A DNA stretch of 39,825 nucleotides, taken from NCBI GenBank assembly GCA_020630975.1, contig JAHDID010000054.1:1-39825 (forward strand), given 5' to 3'. Made by a program: the position numbers and the translations under genes. Positions 1-8,260 of the stretch are shown here, in pieces. The stretch is from Verrucomicrobiota bacterium (GTDB lineage Bacteria; Verrucomicrobiota; Verrucomicrobiia; Verrucomicrobiales; DEV007). How positions within the stretch are numbered: the stretch's first letter is position 1; every line of letters starts with the position of its first letter. The notes under the pieces are model-generated. The model did no database searches. It was not told where the DNA came from and was given only the letters and a program-made list of their open reading frames with translations.

Positions 1-115
1 CAACACCTGCTCCTACCAAGCCAACACCTGCTCCTACCAAGCCAACACCTGCTCCAGCTAAGCCAACGCCTGCCCCTACCAAGCCAACACCGGCGCCAGC
101 TAAGCCGACACCGGC
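1..115 (+). repeat. 21-bp coding tandem repeat
   Basis: About five copies of a 21-bp unit, plus a partial one, lie in frame and encode a PTPAPTK-type heptad. The first two visible copies are identical. Later ones vary mainly between CCTACC and CCAGCT, giving PT or PA. The array continues out of the window on the left, so copy number cannot be given. It is part of the linker of the gene covering 1-353. Confidence 0.85.
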
Positions 116-353
116 GAAATCCAGCGCCCTCGACGCAGCCCTAAAAGAGCTGACTGCCGCTGTGACCCAGGCAAAAGCTAGCGCCGAAGCCGCCCAAAAA
201 GCTCATTCCGAAGCCGCTGCAGTCGCTGCAGCCGCCCAAAAGCAAGCCGCTGCCGCCAAAGCCGCAGCCGACAAAGCCGTCGTCTTCGAGCGCGAGACCG
301 CTGCTGCACTCCAGCAGTTGATCAAAGCGATCGAGCTCGACTCGAAGAAATAG
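1..353 (+). CDS. Ala/Pro/Lys-rich protein, C-terminal part (5' end outside window)
   Basis: The frame is open from the first bases of the window to a TAG at 351-353, so only the C-terminal part (about 116 residues) is visible. It begins with a Pro/Thr/Lys-rich linker built from a 7-residue unit of the type PTPAPTK. An Ala/Lys/Glu-rich stretch follows and is probably a long helix or coiled coil, ending in a short charged tail. Low-complexity tails of this kind occur in bacterial histone-H1-like proteins and in envelope proteins with flexible linkers; nothing here decides between them. No catalytic motif is visible. The function is unknown and the N-terminal domain, if any, lies upstream of the window. 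Confidence 0.6.
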   Translation, partial: TPAPTKPTPAPTKPTPAPAKPTPAPTKPTPAPAKPTPAKSSALDAALKELTAAVTQAKASAEAAQKAHSEAAAVAAAAQKQAAAAKAAADKAVVFERETAAALQQLIKAIELDSKK

Positions 354-478
354 AGCAAACGCTCGATTCATGCCGCACGCCGTAGCGGGACTCCCCAGAG
401 TTCCGCCGAACAGCAGGTGGAGCGCTTGGCTGTCGACATTGTAGTTGCGGTAGGTTGCGGCTAAGAACAACGAAACGG

Positions 479-550
479 CACTCGCTGACGCTCGCCTCCA
501 CATTTTTCCCGAGTGGTGCCCCTAAAAGTGGAGGCGAGCGTCAGCGAGTG
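479..550. repeat. 23-bp perfect inverted repeat with 26-nt spacer
   Basis: The left arm (479-501, beginning CACTCGCTGACGCTCGCC) and right arm (528-550) are exact reverse complements over 23 bp. A further copy of the right arm lies at 37589-37611, so this is a dispersed repeat and not just a local hairpin. In RNA it would form a very stable stem. Confidence 0.85.
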
Positions 551-609
551 AAGCCTAATCAGACATTAACGACTAACTGTTAGTCAGTTAGAGCACAGAA
601 AAAACCAAA

Positions 610-646
610 TTCAATAGGGTACAGTCTAGACTGAATAGGGTACAAT
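610..646 (-). repeat. Two copies of the TTGTACCCTATTGAA repeat, 21 bp apart
   Basis: On the minus strand, reading away from parB, two copies of a 15-bp motif occur with cores (AATAGGGTACA on the plus strand) at 613-623 and 634-644, exactly 21 bp apart. The nearer copy begins about 10 nt after the parB stop codon. The same motif lies at 18773-18787 and 38790-38846. Confidence 0.8.
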
Positions 647-655
647 CACCCCACT

Positions 656-1618
656 CTAGTCGATATTCACCCCCATCAGGCGTAGCACGCGGCTGAGATC
701 TTCGTCGCCGTAGTATTCGATCTCGATCTTGCCTTTCTTCTCTTTGTGATTGAGCACCACATTAGTGGAAAAATGACTGCGCAGCTTGTCGCCGATGAAT
801 TTTAAGTGAGCATCTTCCTGCTCGGGTAGACCTGGCTCGCTGTCCTTCTTTTTGGTCGTACTCTTGCCATGCACGTGCTCCTGCACCATCGACTCGGTGT
901 CGCGCACGTTCATAGTCTTGCGCACGATCACATCGGCCAGCATCTTCTGCTCGGGGCGATTTTTCACGCCGAGCAGGGCTTTGGCATGACCAGGTGTCAG
1001 GTGACGCTGAGAGACCATGGCCTGCACATCCCGATCGAGATCGAGCAGGCGCATCATATTCGACACGGTCGAGCGCGGCTTGCCGACTCGCTTGGCGATG
1101 TCGTCCTGCTTCAGGCCGAACTCGATAGACAGTCTCGAGTAGGCCTCTGCCTCCTCGATAGGGTCGAGATTCTCACGCTGGATATTCTCGATGACAGCCA
1201 TCTCCAGCACCTCCTCATTGGAGGCCTGGCGAGTCACGATAGGCACTTCTGATAGGCCCAAAAGCTTACAGGCGCGCATGCGGCGCTCACCAGCGATCAG
1301 CTCATACTTGCCGTCCACCTGACGAACGACGAGCGGCTGGATCAGCCCGAGCTCACGGATCGACTCCGATAGCTCGGCTAGCTGCTCTTCATTAAACCGC
1401 TTCCGCGGCTGGTAGGGCGATGGCACGATCTGGTCGAGAGCCACTTTCTTCACAGCCTCTCCAGGAGTGGCATCGGCGTTGATAGGTGTGCCCGCAGGGG
1501 CCACGTGATTGCCGATCTTGCTGCTGGAGTGCGATGGGGTCTTGATCAGAGCGTTCAGGCCCTTTCCGAGCCCGCGCTTGGGTAGTGTAGGTGCTGGTGC
1601 TGTGTCCGTGTCTGCCAT
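656..1618 (-). CDS. parB: Chromosome-partitioning protein ParB
   Basis: ParB/Spo0J-family CTPase and DNA-clamp protein that loads at parS sites near the origin and spreads to organise chromosome segregation. The 320-residue length is normal. The N-terminal RGLGKGLNALI (15-25) is the conserved segment through which ParB proteins stimulate ParA. The ParB/Srx domain follows, with the CTP-binding GERRMRA at 110-116 and the ENIQREN segment at 144-150. A helix-turn-helix occupies about 165-192, and a basic/acidic linker leads to the C-terminal dimerisation region. The ATG at 1618 is well placed at the conserved N-terminus. No parA lies next to it; the gene upstream on the same strand is a glutaredoxin-like protein about 95 bp away. 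I am confident of the family; action on the chromosome is inferred from it. Confidence 0.95.
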   Translation of the reverse strand: MADTDTAPAPTLPKRGLGKGLNALIKTPSHSSSKIGNHVAPAGTPINADATPGEAVKKVALDQIVPSPYQPRKRFNEEQLAELSESIRELGLIQPLVVRQVDGKYELIAGERRMRACKLLGLSEVPIVTRQASNEEVLEMAVIENIQRENLDPIEEAEAYSRLSIEFGLKQDDIAKRVGKPRSTVSNMMRLLDLDRDVQAMVSQRHLTPGHAKALLGVKNRPEQKMLADVIVRKTMNVRDTESMVQEHVHGKSTTKKKDSEPGLPEQEDAHLKFIGDKLRSHFSTNVVLNHKEKKGKIEIEYYGDEDLSRVLRLMGVNID

Positions 1619-1660
1619 GGTATGCGTTATCGTGGAGATCGATAGGCGTGTGTTTCCGAA

Positions 1661-1678
1661 AATGAGAATTTTCTCATT
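1661..1678. promoter_or_regulatory. Palindrome upstream of parB
   Basis: AATGAGAA-tt-TTCTCATT is a perfect 8+8 dyad about 43 bp upstream of the parB start and downstream of the glutaredoxin-like stop. It could be an operator for parB or a weak terminator for the gene upstream; no clear U-tract follows on the minus strand. The role is uncertain. Confidence 0.35.
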
Positions 1679-1713
1679 CCCTATAATTCAATCTTCACAG
1701 ATGGGAAGTGAAT

Positions 1714-2082
1714 TTATTCGATTATCTTAACTTTACCGATGTTCAAAGCTTGTGCGGCCATGGCTGCGTGCTCCTCGTCGGTGCAGGCCGAGTCGATCGG
1801 TGCATCGGGAGTCTCCTCGCTCTTGGCCAGCAGATCATTCTCGATCATCCAGGCTTCGACCTCCTCGCCGCTCACATCGGCGAGCATATTGTCATTCACG
1901 ATCACGCAGGGCGATAGGGGCTGGCCACTCTTTTGCTCCATCTCCCAGCGGAAGGCTGGATTTTTGATGATGTCTTTCTCCTCGTAGGCGAGGTCATACT
2001 TGCGGAAGATAGCGCGTACGCCCTCGCTCCAGCCGCAATGAGTCTTCAAATAAGCAGTGATGTTGATGTCTTGATCTGGCAT
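1714..2082 (-). CDS. Glutaredoxin-like protein (monothiol-type CGWS motif)
   Basis: A 122-residue soluble protein whose first 80 residues fit the glutaredoxin fold. A beta strand leads into THCGWSEG with the active-site Cys at 16, followed by a helix and a Glu-rich second strand (EEKDI). A Pro-containing segment (LSPCVIVND) stands where the cis-Pro TVPxVFI loop is expected. Only one Cys is present in the CxxS site, so monothiol chemistry or glutathione/Fe-S handling is more likely than dithiol reduction. The C-terminal 40 residues are acidic and not typical of Grx. The ATG at 2080-2082 (minus) is the only reasonable start. The gene is read toward parB and could be cotranscribed with it. The substrate is unknown. 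Confidence 0.75.
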   Translation of the reverse strand: MPDQDINITAYLKTHCGWSEGVRAIFRKYDLAYEEKDIIKNPAFRWEMEQKSGQPLSPCVIVNDNMLADVSGEEVEAWMIENDLLAKSEETPDAPIDSACTDEEHAAMAAQALNIGKVKIIE

Positions 2083-2204
2083 AAGAGATATTTAGGTGAA
2101 ATCTGCCTCATCTGCAAATCGCCATTCCGAGGTTTCCAACGTTTGAGAATGGCTTTATACTCCTGAGCCCCCCTTTATTTCCGTTTACGTTTGATTATAC
2201 ACTT

Positions 2205-3683
2205 ATGCAGACTTTACGATTTCTCGCTGGCGTGCTGCTACTTGCCGTTCTGATCTCGGGCTGTGAAAAAGCTCAGCCCTACACCGATAAGGTGAAAAAA
2301 GCGCTTGAGCGTGAGAGCGAGCCCAAACAAGTCGTCGGCATGCACGACGAAGAAGCCACCGCCGCCGCTGAAGCCGCCGCCGTGCCACCACCACCAGAGC
2401 CCGAAAAAATCGAGCCGGTGATCAATAAGGACGCGAAGATCGCCATCCTCGGCTACCACCGCTTTACCGACACGCGCAAGCCGACCGACATGATCATCGA
2501 TATCGATGACTTCCGCGCGCAGATGCAGGCTATCAAAGACTCGGAGCTGCCAGTGATCAGCATGAAGCAATTTCTCGACTGGAAGCAGGGCAAAGCACCA
2601 ATCCCATCGGAGTCGGTGCTGATCACCATCGATGATGGCTGGAAGTCGACCCACTCCCTAGCTATGCCGGTGATGCGCGAGTTTGGCTTTCCCTTCACCG
2701 CTTACCTTTACAAAGACTACATCAATATCGGCGGTGCCTCGATGACTCACGACGAGGTCAAAGAACTAATCGAAGCTGGCGGCACGATCTGTAGCCACAG
2801 TATCACCCACGACTTCATGAATCGCCAGCGCGGCCGTAGCGATGAGAAATACACCGAGTGGCTCACTGCGGAATTCACCGAATCTCACGACTACCTCGTC
2901 GAGCAATATGGCGAGGAAGCCGTGCTAAAGACCTTTGCCTACCCCTACGGTGCCTATAACTCTCGCGTCGTCGAAGTGGCCAAAGAGTGCGGCTACGAAG
3001 CTGCATTCACCGTGAGTCCTGGCAAGGCGAACTGGGACTCGGTAGACCTCGAAGTGAGCCGCTACATCATCCACGGAAATAATGCCCAGACATTCGACGC
3101 AGCGATCAGGTTCGGCGGCAGATCGAGCGCCACCGCCTCGGGCCGTAAGCTCCTCTCTGAGCAGCGCGACAAGAAGACCGGCGAGGTAAAAGGCCCACTA
3201 GTCTCCGTCTACCCACCTGCCAACTCGACCGTGCGCAATCGCCTGCCACGCATCGAGGCCAGCCTGAACTCGCTCGAGGGTATCCAAGAGGATAGCGTAT
3301 CCATGCGCGTGACCGGTCTCGGCAAAGTGGCCCACCGCTACTCGGCAGCCGAGAAAAAAGTGGTCTACCAGATCCCACAGCGCATCCGCCTAGACAGTAT
3401 CGGTGTGCAGCTGAGCTTCCGCCACTCCGGCAACGGCGACATGGAAGTGATCGGCTGGAACTTCAACATCGACAAACAGGCCGAGTACCTCGATGCCACA
3501 GCCACCATCCTGCGCGATGCCGACGAGCCAGTCGACCCCGAGCGGGATCTGATCAATCCAGAGGACAAAAAGAAGGCCGAAGAGAAAGAATCTGAGGCCG
3601 CCGAGGGCGACGCTGTAGAAGTCGCCGAAAAAGACTCTAGCTCAGATGAGAGCTTGCTCGATCCCACGGCATCGAGTAACTGA
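2205..3683 (+). CDS. Polysaccharide deacetylase (NodB homology) lipoprotein
   Basis: A 492-residue exported protein. The N-terminus is a lipoprotein signal peptide with lipobox LISGC (lipidated Cys20), followed by an Ala/Pro-rich spacer. The NodB domain runs from about residue 78: ILGYHRF opens it, TIDDGW (141-146) supplies the catalytic Asp and a metal-binding Asp, and SHSITHDF (197-204) supplies the two metal-binding His. A later FAYPYGAYN segment is also typical. The family removes acetyl groups from N-acetylglucosamine or O-acetylated sugars in peptidoglycan or exopolysaccharide; the substrate here is unknown. The C-terminal 170 residues contain a possible beta-sandwich and a Glu/Asp/Lys-rich tail. 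The stop at 3681-3683 lies 6 bp before the ffh ATG, so the two genes probably share a transcript although their functions are unrelated. Confidence 0.9.
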   Translation: MQTLRFLAGVLLLAVLISGCEKAQPYTDKVKKALERESEPKQVVGMHDEEATAAAEAAAVPPPPEPEKIEPVINKDAKIAILGYHRFTDTRKPTDMIIDIDDFRAQMQAIKDSELPVISMKQFLDWKQGKAPIPSESVLITIDDGWKSTHSLAMPVMREFGFPFTAYLYKDYINIGGASMTHDEVKELIEAGGTICSHSITHDFMNRQRGRSDEKYTEWLTAEFTESHDYLVEQYGEEAVLKTFAYPYGAYNSRVVEVAKECGYEAAFTVSPGKANWDSVDLEVSRYIIHGNNAQTFDAAIRFGGRSSATASGRKLLSEQRDKKTGEVKGPLVSVYPPANSTVRNRLPRIEASLNSLEGIQEDSVSMRVTGLGKVAHRYSAAEKKVVYQIPQRIRLDSIGVQLSFRHSGNGDMEVIGWNFNIDKQAEYLDATATILRDADEPVDPERDLINPEDKKKAEEKESEAAEGDAVEVAEKDSSSDESLLDPTASSN

Positions 3684-3689
3684 TTGGCC

Positions 3690-5045
3690 ATGTTCGACAG
3701 CCTTTCAGACAATCTCCAGGGCACCTTCAAAAAGCTCCGCGGTCACGGCAAGCTGACCGAGAAAAACATCACCGATGCGATGCGCGAGATCCGTCTCGCC
3801 TTGCTCGAGGCCGATGTGGAATTTTCCGTAGCCAAAACCTTCATCTCCAATGTGAAGGAAAAGGCCATGGGCGAGACCGTGCTAAAGAGCATCAAGCCCG
3901 GCGAGCAGATCGTAAAAATCTTTCACGATGAGCTGACTGCGCTACTCGGTGGCGACATGGCCGATCTCGATCTGAATCCTCCCGCGAGGATCCTGATGGT
4001 CGGTCTGAACGGTGCTGGTAAAACGACGACCTCAGCCAAGCTAGCGCTAAAGCTGCGCAAAGAAGGCCGCCGCCCACTACTGATCGCCTGCGACCTCTAT
4101 CGCCCCGCTGCGGTCGACCAGCTGGAGACACTAGCCAAGCAGATCGACATCCCTATTTTCAAACCCGAACCAGGCGAAAAAGATTTGGTAAAAGTGGCCA
4201 AACGCGCCCTGAAGTGGGCCGAAGACCAGAATGGCACCGTGACCATCTTCGACACCGCTGGCCGCCAGGAGATCGATGAAGAGCTCGTCGAGGAGCTGAA
4301 AAAGCTGCACGCCTTTCTCAATCCCAAAGAGACCCTACTGGTAGCCGACTCGGCGACTGGTCAGCAGGCCGTGAGCGTGGCCGAGCACTTCGACGAGGCC
4401 GTAGGCATCACCGGACTGGTCCTGACCAAGCTCGATGGTGACGCCCGTGGTGGTGCCGCACTATCGATGCGTACCGTCACCCAGAAGCCAATCAAATACG
4501 CTGGTGTCGGTGAAAAGATGTCCGATCTCGAGGCATTCGACCCCGAGCGTATGGCAGGCCGTATCCTCGGCATGGGCGACGTGGTCGGCCTGGTCGAGGC
4601 CGCAGCAGAGGCCATCGATGAGAAAGAGGCCATGCGCATGGCCGAGAAGATGAAGAAAGCCACCTTCGACTTCGAAGACTTTCTCTCGCAGATGCGCATG
4701 ATGAAAAAGATGGGCGGTATGGCCAACATCATGGGCATGATCCCCGGTATGAAAGACCAGATGAAAGGTCTGAATGTCGACGACGACATGCTCAAGCACA
4801 CCGAGGCCATCATCCTCTCCATGACGCCCAAAGAGCGCGCCCGCCCCGAGATCATCAACGCCTCGCGCCGCAAACGCATCGCCAAAGGCAGCGGCATGAC
4901 AGTGACCAAGGTCAATCAGTTGCTCAAGCAATTCAGCATGATGCGCAAGATGATGAAGAAGAAAGGCGCAATGAACCAGATGATGAAACAAATGGGAGGT
5001 ATGGGCGGAAAAGGCGGAGGACTGCCTAAGGGATTTGGGTTTTAG
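3690..5045 (+). CDS. ffh: Signal recognition particle GTPase Ffh (SRP54)
   Basis: The protein part of the bacterial SRP, which binds signal sequences on nascent membrane proteins and docks with FtsY. I chose the ATG at 3690 because MFDSLSDNLQ is the usual Ffh N-terminus; a TTG two codons upstream is possible but abuts the previous stop. Domains in order: N domain (about 1-95); G domain with P-loop GLNGAGKTT (105-113), DTAGRQ (188-193) and TKLDGDARGG (246-255); and the Met-rich M domain (from about 295) that binds 4.5S RNA and signal peptides. The tail is Gly/Met-rich and ends GLPKGFGF. Length, about 452 residues, is full. No Shine-Dalgarno sequence is obvious, and translational coupling to the upstream gene is likely. 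Confidence 0.97.
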   Translation: MFDSLSDNLQGTFKKLRGHGKLTEKNITDAMREIRLALLEADVEFSVAKTFISNVKEKAMGETVLKSIKPGEQIVKIFHDELTALLGGDMADLDLNPPARILMVGLNGAGKTTTSAKLALKLRKEGRRPLLIACDLYRPAAVDQLETLAKQIDIPIFKPEPGEKDLVKVAKRALKWAEDQNGTVTIFDTAGRQEIDEELVEELKKLHAFLNPKETLLVADSATGQQAVSVAEHFDEAVGITGLVLTKLDGDARGGAALSMRTVTQKPIKYAGVGEKMSDLEAFDPERMAGRILGMGDVVGLVEAAAEAIDEKEAMRMAEKMKKATFDFEDFLSQMRMMKKMGGMANIMGMIPGMKDQMKGLNVDDDMLKHTEAIILSMTPKERARPEIINASRRKRIAKGSGMTVTKVNQLLKQFSMMRKMMKKKGAMNQMMKQMGGMGGKGGGLPKGFGF

Positions 5046-5149
5046 TCAGCGGCTGGCCTAATCTCTAGTCTCGCATCTATATCCAGTCCGACAGCTCAAA
5101 TGGTCCAGCGACGGGGGGGCACCACTCCTCGATCCGCTTCGCCACTACA

Positions 5150-6529
5150 TCACATCGTATAATACTGCTCCCAACCCGCACGCGGTGCCGGATCTAGCAA
5201 CGCCTGGGCCGCAGCATTCCCGACAAACTGCTTGGTAGCAGGATCGAACTCCAACGTACCTCCCAAACGCTGCGCGATGATACCCAAACTAAATACCTGA
5301 GTCAGCTCTCCTGATACTGAAAACGGCGAACGCGTTCGTTCCTCACCCTTCACACCGAGCAAAAAGTTTTTGAAGTGATCACTATTTTTACCACTGATCC
5401 TCGGCAAATCCTTGCGGATATCCATGAATTTCTCATTAGGCACCACAGTCAGGCTCGATGAGTGGCTACCACCCCGGAAGGTCAGATCCTTTCCATAGAT
5501 AAGCTTACCTGGACCCTGCACCTCCACACCGAGCTCTGGCTCGACTTCTGGCCTATTGTTAGTGCCATCATACCATGTCACATCGCAGGCAGGCATCCCC
5601 TCCCTCTCTGGGAAGTGAAAGCGAATCGTCGAAGCCTGCGGATAAACTAGATCGTTTGGCTGATCACGCTTCACCGCCTCGATCTTTGTCGGCAGACCCA
5701 GTTTCAAAAATCGGTGAGCGGTATCGAGGATGTGCGGCCCCCAATCACCAAATGCCCCGCTACCATAGTCATACCAGCTACGCCACTCGGCTGGGTGTAG
5801 CTTTTTGCTATAGGGATGCTCTGGCCCTGTGCAGGTCCAGGTATCCCAATCCACACCCTCAGGTAGTGGCTCGCTCGGATAATCGGTGACGGATGCGCCC
5901 CAGCCATGCCAGCGGCGTGGGTTATTCATGTGAGCGGTGATGCGCGTCACATCTTTGATCACACCGGCCTCTGTCCAAGCTTTGAACTGGAAGTAATTGC
6001 CACCTGAATGCCCCTGATTACCCATCTGGGTAGCGAGCCCAGTTTTCTCAGCCATATCCATCAGCCGCTGACACTGGCCAAAGGTATGAGCAAGAGGCTT
6101 CTGCACATAGACTGGCTTACCCAGAGACATAGCCAGCATCGCCTGACAAAAGTGCGCATGATCCGCGGTAGCCACGAGCACGGCATCGATCTCGTCGGCC
6201 ATCTCATCGAACATCTTGCGAAAATCCGTGTAGCACTTGGCATTGGGATGAGCCGCCTGCGCTTCCTGCGTGTGCTCACCCTTCAGATCGACGTCGCAGA
6301 GAGCCACGATATTGCAGATGCCCGAGCCGACCAGCGATCTGATGTTCGACTTCCCTTGATTGCCGATGCCGATAGCGGCCACATTCACTTTCTCACTCGG
6401 AGGCGCTTCACCACTCGCCTGCCCTAGCACATAGGAACTAGGCACGATCGAGAAAAGACCGGCTGCAGCAGAAGATTTGAGAAACCCACGACGGTCACGA
6501 GAGCTAGAGACGTTTAGGTGATCTTTCAT
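5150..6529 (-). CDS. Tat-exported Gfo/Idh/MocA-family oxidoreductase (1)
   Basis: A 459-residue NAD(P)-type oxidoreductase of the large PVC family with Tat signals. RDRRGFLKSS (11-20) is a twin-arginine motif, followed by a hydrophobic stretch. The Rossmann fold follows: the glycine-rich turn GIGNQG (54-59), an acidic strand end (CDVD), and QKP at 143-145 in place of the family's EKP. The C-terminal part is the alpha/beta substrate domain, including a GDWGPH segment that supplies a probable active-site His. The family oxidises or rearranges sugars and inositols, and exported members are thought to retain tightly bound cofactor. The substrate is unknown. It is read in the same direction as the similar gene at 6902-8260 but is separated from it by a nuclease remnant, so co-transcription is uncertain. 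Confidence 0.9.
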   Translation of the reverse strand: MKDHLNVSSSRDRRGFLKSSAAAGLFSIVPSSYVLGQASGEAPPSEKVNVAAIGIGNQGKSNIRSLVGSGICNIVALCDVDLKGEHTQEAQAAHPNAKCYTDFRKMFDEMADEIDAVLVATADHAHFCQAMLAMSLGKPVYVQKPLAHTFGQCQRLMDMAEKTGLATQMGNQGHSGGNYFQFKAWTEAGVIKDVTRITAHMNNPRRWHGWGASVTDYPSEPLPEGVDWDTWTCTGPEHPYSKKLHPAEWRSWYDYGSGAFGDWGPHILDTAHRFLKLGLPTKIEAVKRDQPNDLVYPQASTIRFHFPEREGMPACDVTWYDGTNNRPEVEPELGVEVQGPGKLIYGKDLTFRGGSHSSSLTVVPNEKFMDIRKDLPRISGKNSDHFKNFLLGVKGEERTRSPFSVSGELTQVFSLGIIAQRLGGTLEFDPATKQFVGNAAAQALLDPAPRAGWEQYYTM

Positions 6530-6609
6530 GGTGCCATAGACTCATAATCCCCATTCCCTGTCGAGTGGCGGCATTCTGCATAAATCAACGTCTCTTGAAA
6601 GAGCCTGGC

Positions 6610-6880
6610 GGAGAAAGTAGCTTCAAACTAGTAGTGGAGTACATCCTAGTGGACCGAAGACGACCGATCAAAAGTGCTCCAAGCCATCAAAAACTGTCGC
6701 AACCCAATCGAAGAAAAAGCCATGTCAGTAGCAGACCAACTCATCGAAGAAGGAGTCGAGAAGGGCATCGAAAGAGGTATCGAGCAAGTCGCTCGAAACA
6801 TGATCGCTGCGGGCAAATCCGACGAGGAAATCGCAGAGCTCACAGGCCTCTCAGTTTTTGACGTCCAAAAACTGAGATAA
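6610..6880 (+). pseudogene. Remnant of an Rpn/PD-(D/E)XK nuclease-family transposase
   Basis: The intact end (GTG at 6674 or ATG at 6722, to the TAA at 6878) reads MSVADQLIEEGVEKGIERG, then GIEQVARNMIAAGK and a small helix-turn-helix-like ending IAELTGLSVFDVQKLR. This is the characteristic C-terminus of Rpn-family recombination-promoting nucleases. Just upstream, another frame reads ESSFKLVVEYIL, the expected preceding segment, but the two are out of frame and a TAG at 6647-6649 interrupts the second. The catalytic N-terminal domain is absent. I read it as a frameshifted, truncated relic; expression of the 53-68-residue tail cannot be excluded. Confidence 0.65.
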
Positions 6881-6901
6881 CCTCTGCCTGCTCAGCACCT
6901 A

Positions 6902-8260
6902 TCAACTCCAGAGCTTCTCACCATACGCCCAGCCTTCGCGAGCAGGCTCTTTGATCCACGCATCGAACTCTGGCTGACCTTTCACCTGTATATTCTCAGC
7001 ATCCCACTCGATGGTCTTGCCTGAGCGCTGTGCGATAGCACCTAGGAGCACCATCTCAGTCAGAGGCACGGCGTAATCAAAGTTCGACCCTGGAGTCGGC
7101 CCCTCACCCTTGATGGCACGATGCCACTCTTGGATCGGCCCACCTTTGCCGACGTGAGGTAGACGATCGATCTCCTTCAGCACTGGCTTCTGATCATTGA
7201 ATCTCGCATCCGGTGTCAGGCGTGGCGCATTAGGGCGCATACCCTTGTGGAAAAGCGTCTCCTTCGTGCCCTCCATATACATCCCACCATCCGACGGCAG
7301 CTCCTGGCTCTGGTCCCAGCGTTTCGGCTTCGGCACATCATAGCCTTTCTCATACCACTTCATCACCACAGGCGGCTTCTCACCACGAGCTGGGAAGTGA
7401 TAGGTGACCACTGAGCCCATCGGGATAAAGCCATCGCCCGGTGGCTCGACTCGATCCACCTCGACCTTGGTCGGAGACCCGAGGCCCAGCACCCAGAAAG
7501 GCGCATCGAACGTGTGGCAGCCTATGTCGCCCAGCGCACCGCAGCCATAGTCCCACCAGCCACGCCAGCGAGTCGGCACATAGTGCTGGCTGTAGTCCTT
7601 CATCTCCACTGGACCATGCCAGAGATCCCAGTCCAGCGATGCTGGCACCTCTTCCTTTGCTGGCGGGAATTCACCCGGCGGCACAAACCATGGCGCATTG
7701 GGACGGTCCGTCCAAGTGATGACCTCGGTCACATCACCGATCACCCCAGCATCGACCCATTCTTTGATCCGCAGCATCCCCTCAAAGGTGTGCCCCTGGT
7801 TGCCCATCTGAGTCACCACATTGTAGTGCTTAGCGGCCTTCTGCAGCGTGCGACACTGCCAGATATTATGCGCCAGCGGCTTCTGAACAAATACGTGCTT
7901 ACCCATCTCCATCGCCGCCATCGTCGCGGCAAAGTGCGTGTGATCAGGCGTATTGATCGACACCGCATCGATATCGTTGCCCATCTTATCGAGCATCTCG
8001 CGAAAATCTTTGAAGCGAGGCACATCGGGATACTTCTTATAGTTTCCCGCAGCACGGGCTTCATCCACATCACACATGGCCACCAAGTTTTCCTTGGCAG
8101 CCTCGCCCACAGCGTAGTTACCCATCCCCCCGACACCGACCACGGCAACGTTGATCTTTTTAGGCGTATCAGAGCCGATCGAAAAGTGTGGCAGAGCTGA
8201 GGCAGATGCAGTCGCGGCAGTCGCTGTGCCGAGAAATTGACGTCGATTTAGCTTTCTCAT
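6902..8260 (-). CDS. Tat-exported Gfo/Idh/MocA-family oxidoreductase (2)
   Basis: A 452-residue paralogue of the genes at 5150 and 15987. I placed the start at the ATG at 8260 because MRKLNRRQFLGT then gives a standard Tat signal (RRQFLG, 6-11) followed by an Ala-rich hydrophobic region; the 22-residue upstream extension looks non-coding. The NAD-binding turn GVGGMG is at 42-47, NTPDHTHF near 103-110 is typical, and QKPLAH follows at 126-131. The C-terminal domain contains WWDYGCGALGDIGCHT, with probable substrate-pocket residues. Exported dehydrogenases of this type usually sit in sugar-degradation loci in PVC bacteria. Reaction and substrate are not determinable here. Confidence 0.9.
   Translation of the reverse strand: MRKLNRRQFLGTATAATASASALPHFSIGSDTPKKINVAVVGVGGMGNYAVGEAAKENLVAMCDVDEARAAGNYKKYPDVPRFKDFREMLDKMGNDIDAVSINTPDHTHFAATMAAMEMGKHVFVQKPLAHNIWQCRTLQKAAKHYNVVTQMGNQGHTFEGMLRIKEWVDAGVIGDVTEVITWTDRPNAPWFVPPGEFPPAKEEVPASLDWDLWHGPVEMKDYSQHYVPTRWRGWWDYGCGALGDIGCHTFDAPFWVLGLGSPTKVEVDRVEPPGDGFIPMGSVVTYHFPARGEKPPVVMKWYEKGYDVPKPKRWDQSQELPSDGGMYMEGTKETLFHKGMRPNAPRLTPDARFNDQKPVLKEIDRLPHVGKGGPIQEWHRAIKGEGPTPGSNFDYAVPLTEMVLLGAIAQRSGKTIEWDAENIQVKGQPEFDAWIKEPAREGWAYGEKLWS

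Larger units (their letters stand above)
354..655. other. Gene-free stretch with repeats between the 5' partial gene and parB
   Basis: No convincing gene is seen. The stretch holds a 23-bp perfect inverted repeat (479-501 and 528-550), a dyad at 571-591 (CTAACTG, 5-nt loop, CAGTTAG), and two copies of a 15-bp repeat near 610-646. The genes on both sides point into it, so it is a shared 3' region. The dyad could act as a terminator, but it has no clear T-tract. Confidence 0.6.

Noticed and set aside
141-503. Minus-strand open frame of 120 codons opposite the Ala/Pro/Lys-rich gene
   Set aside because: Low-complexity Gly/Leu/Phe-rich shadow of the repetitive coding strand, running into the inverted repeat.
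4361-4991. Two long minus-strand frames inside ffh
   Set aside because: They are antisense to the conserved G and M domains; Ser/Met/His-rich composition mirrors the ffh codons.
7514-8200. 228-codon plus-strand frame opposite the second oxidoreductase
   Set aside because: Antisense shadow of the conserved Rossmann domain, His/Arg-rich with no recognisable motif.
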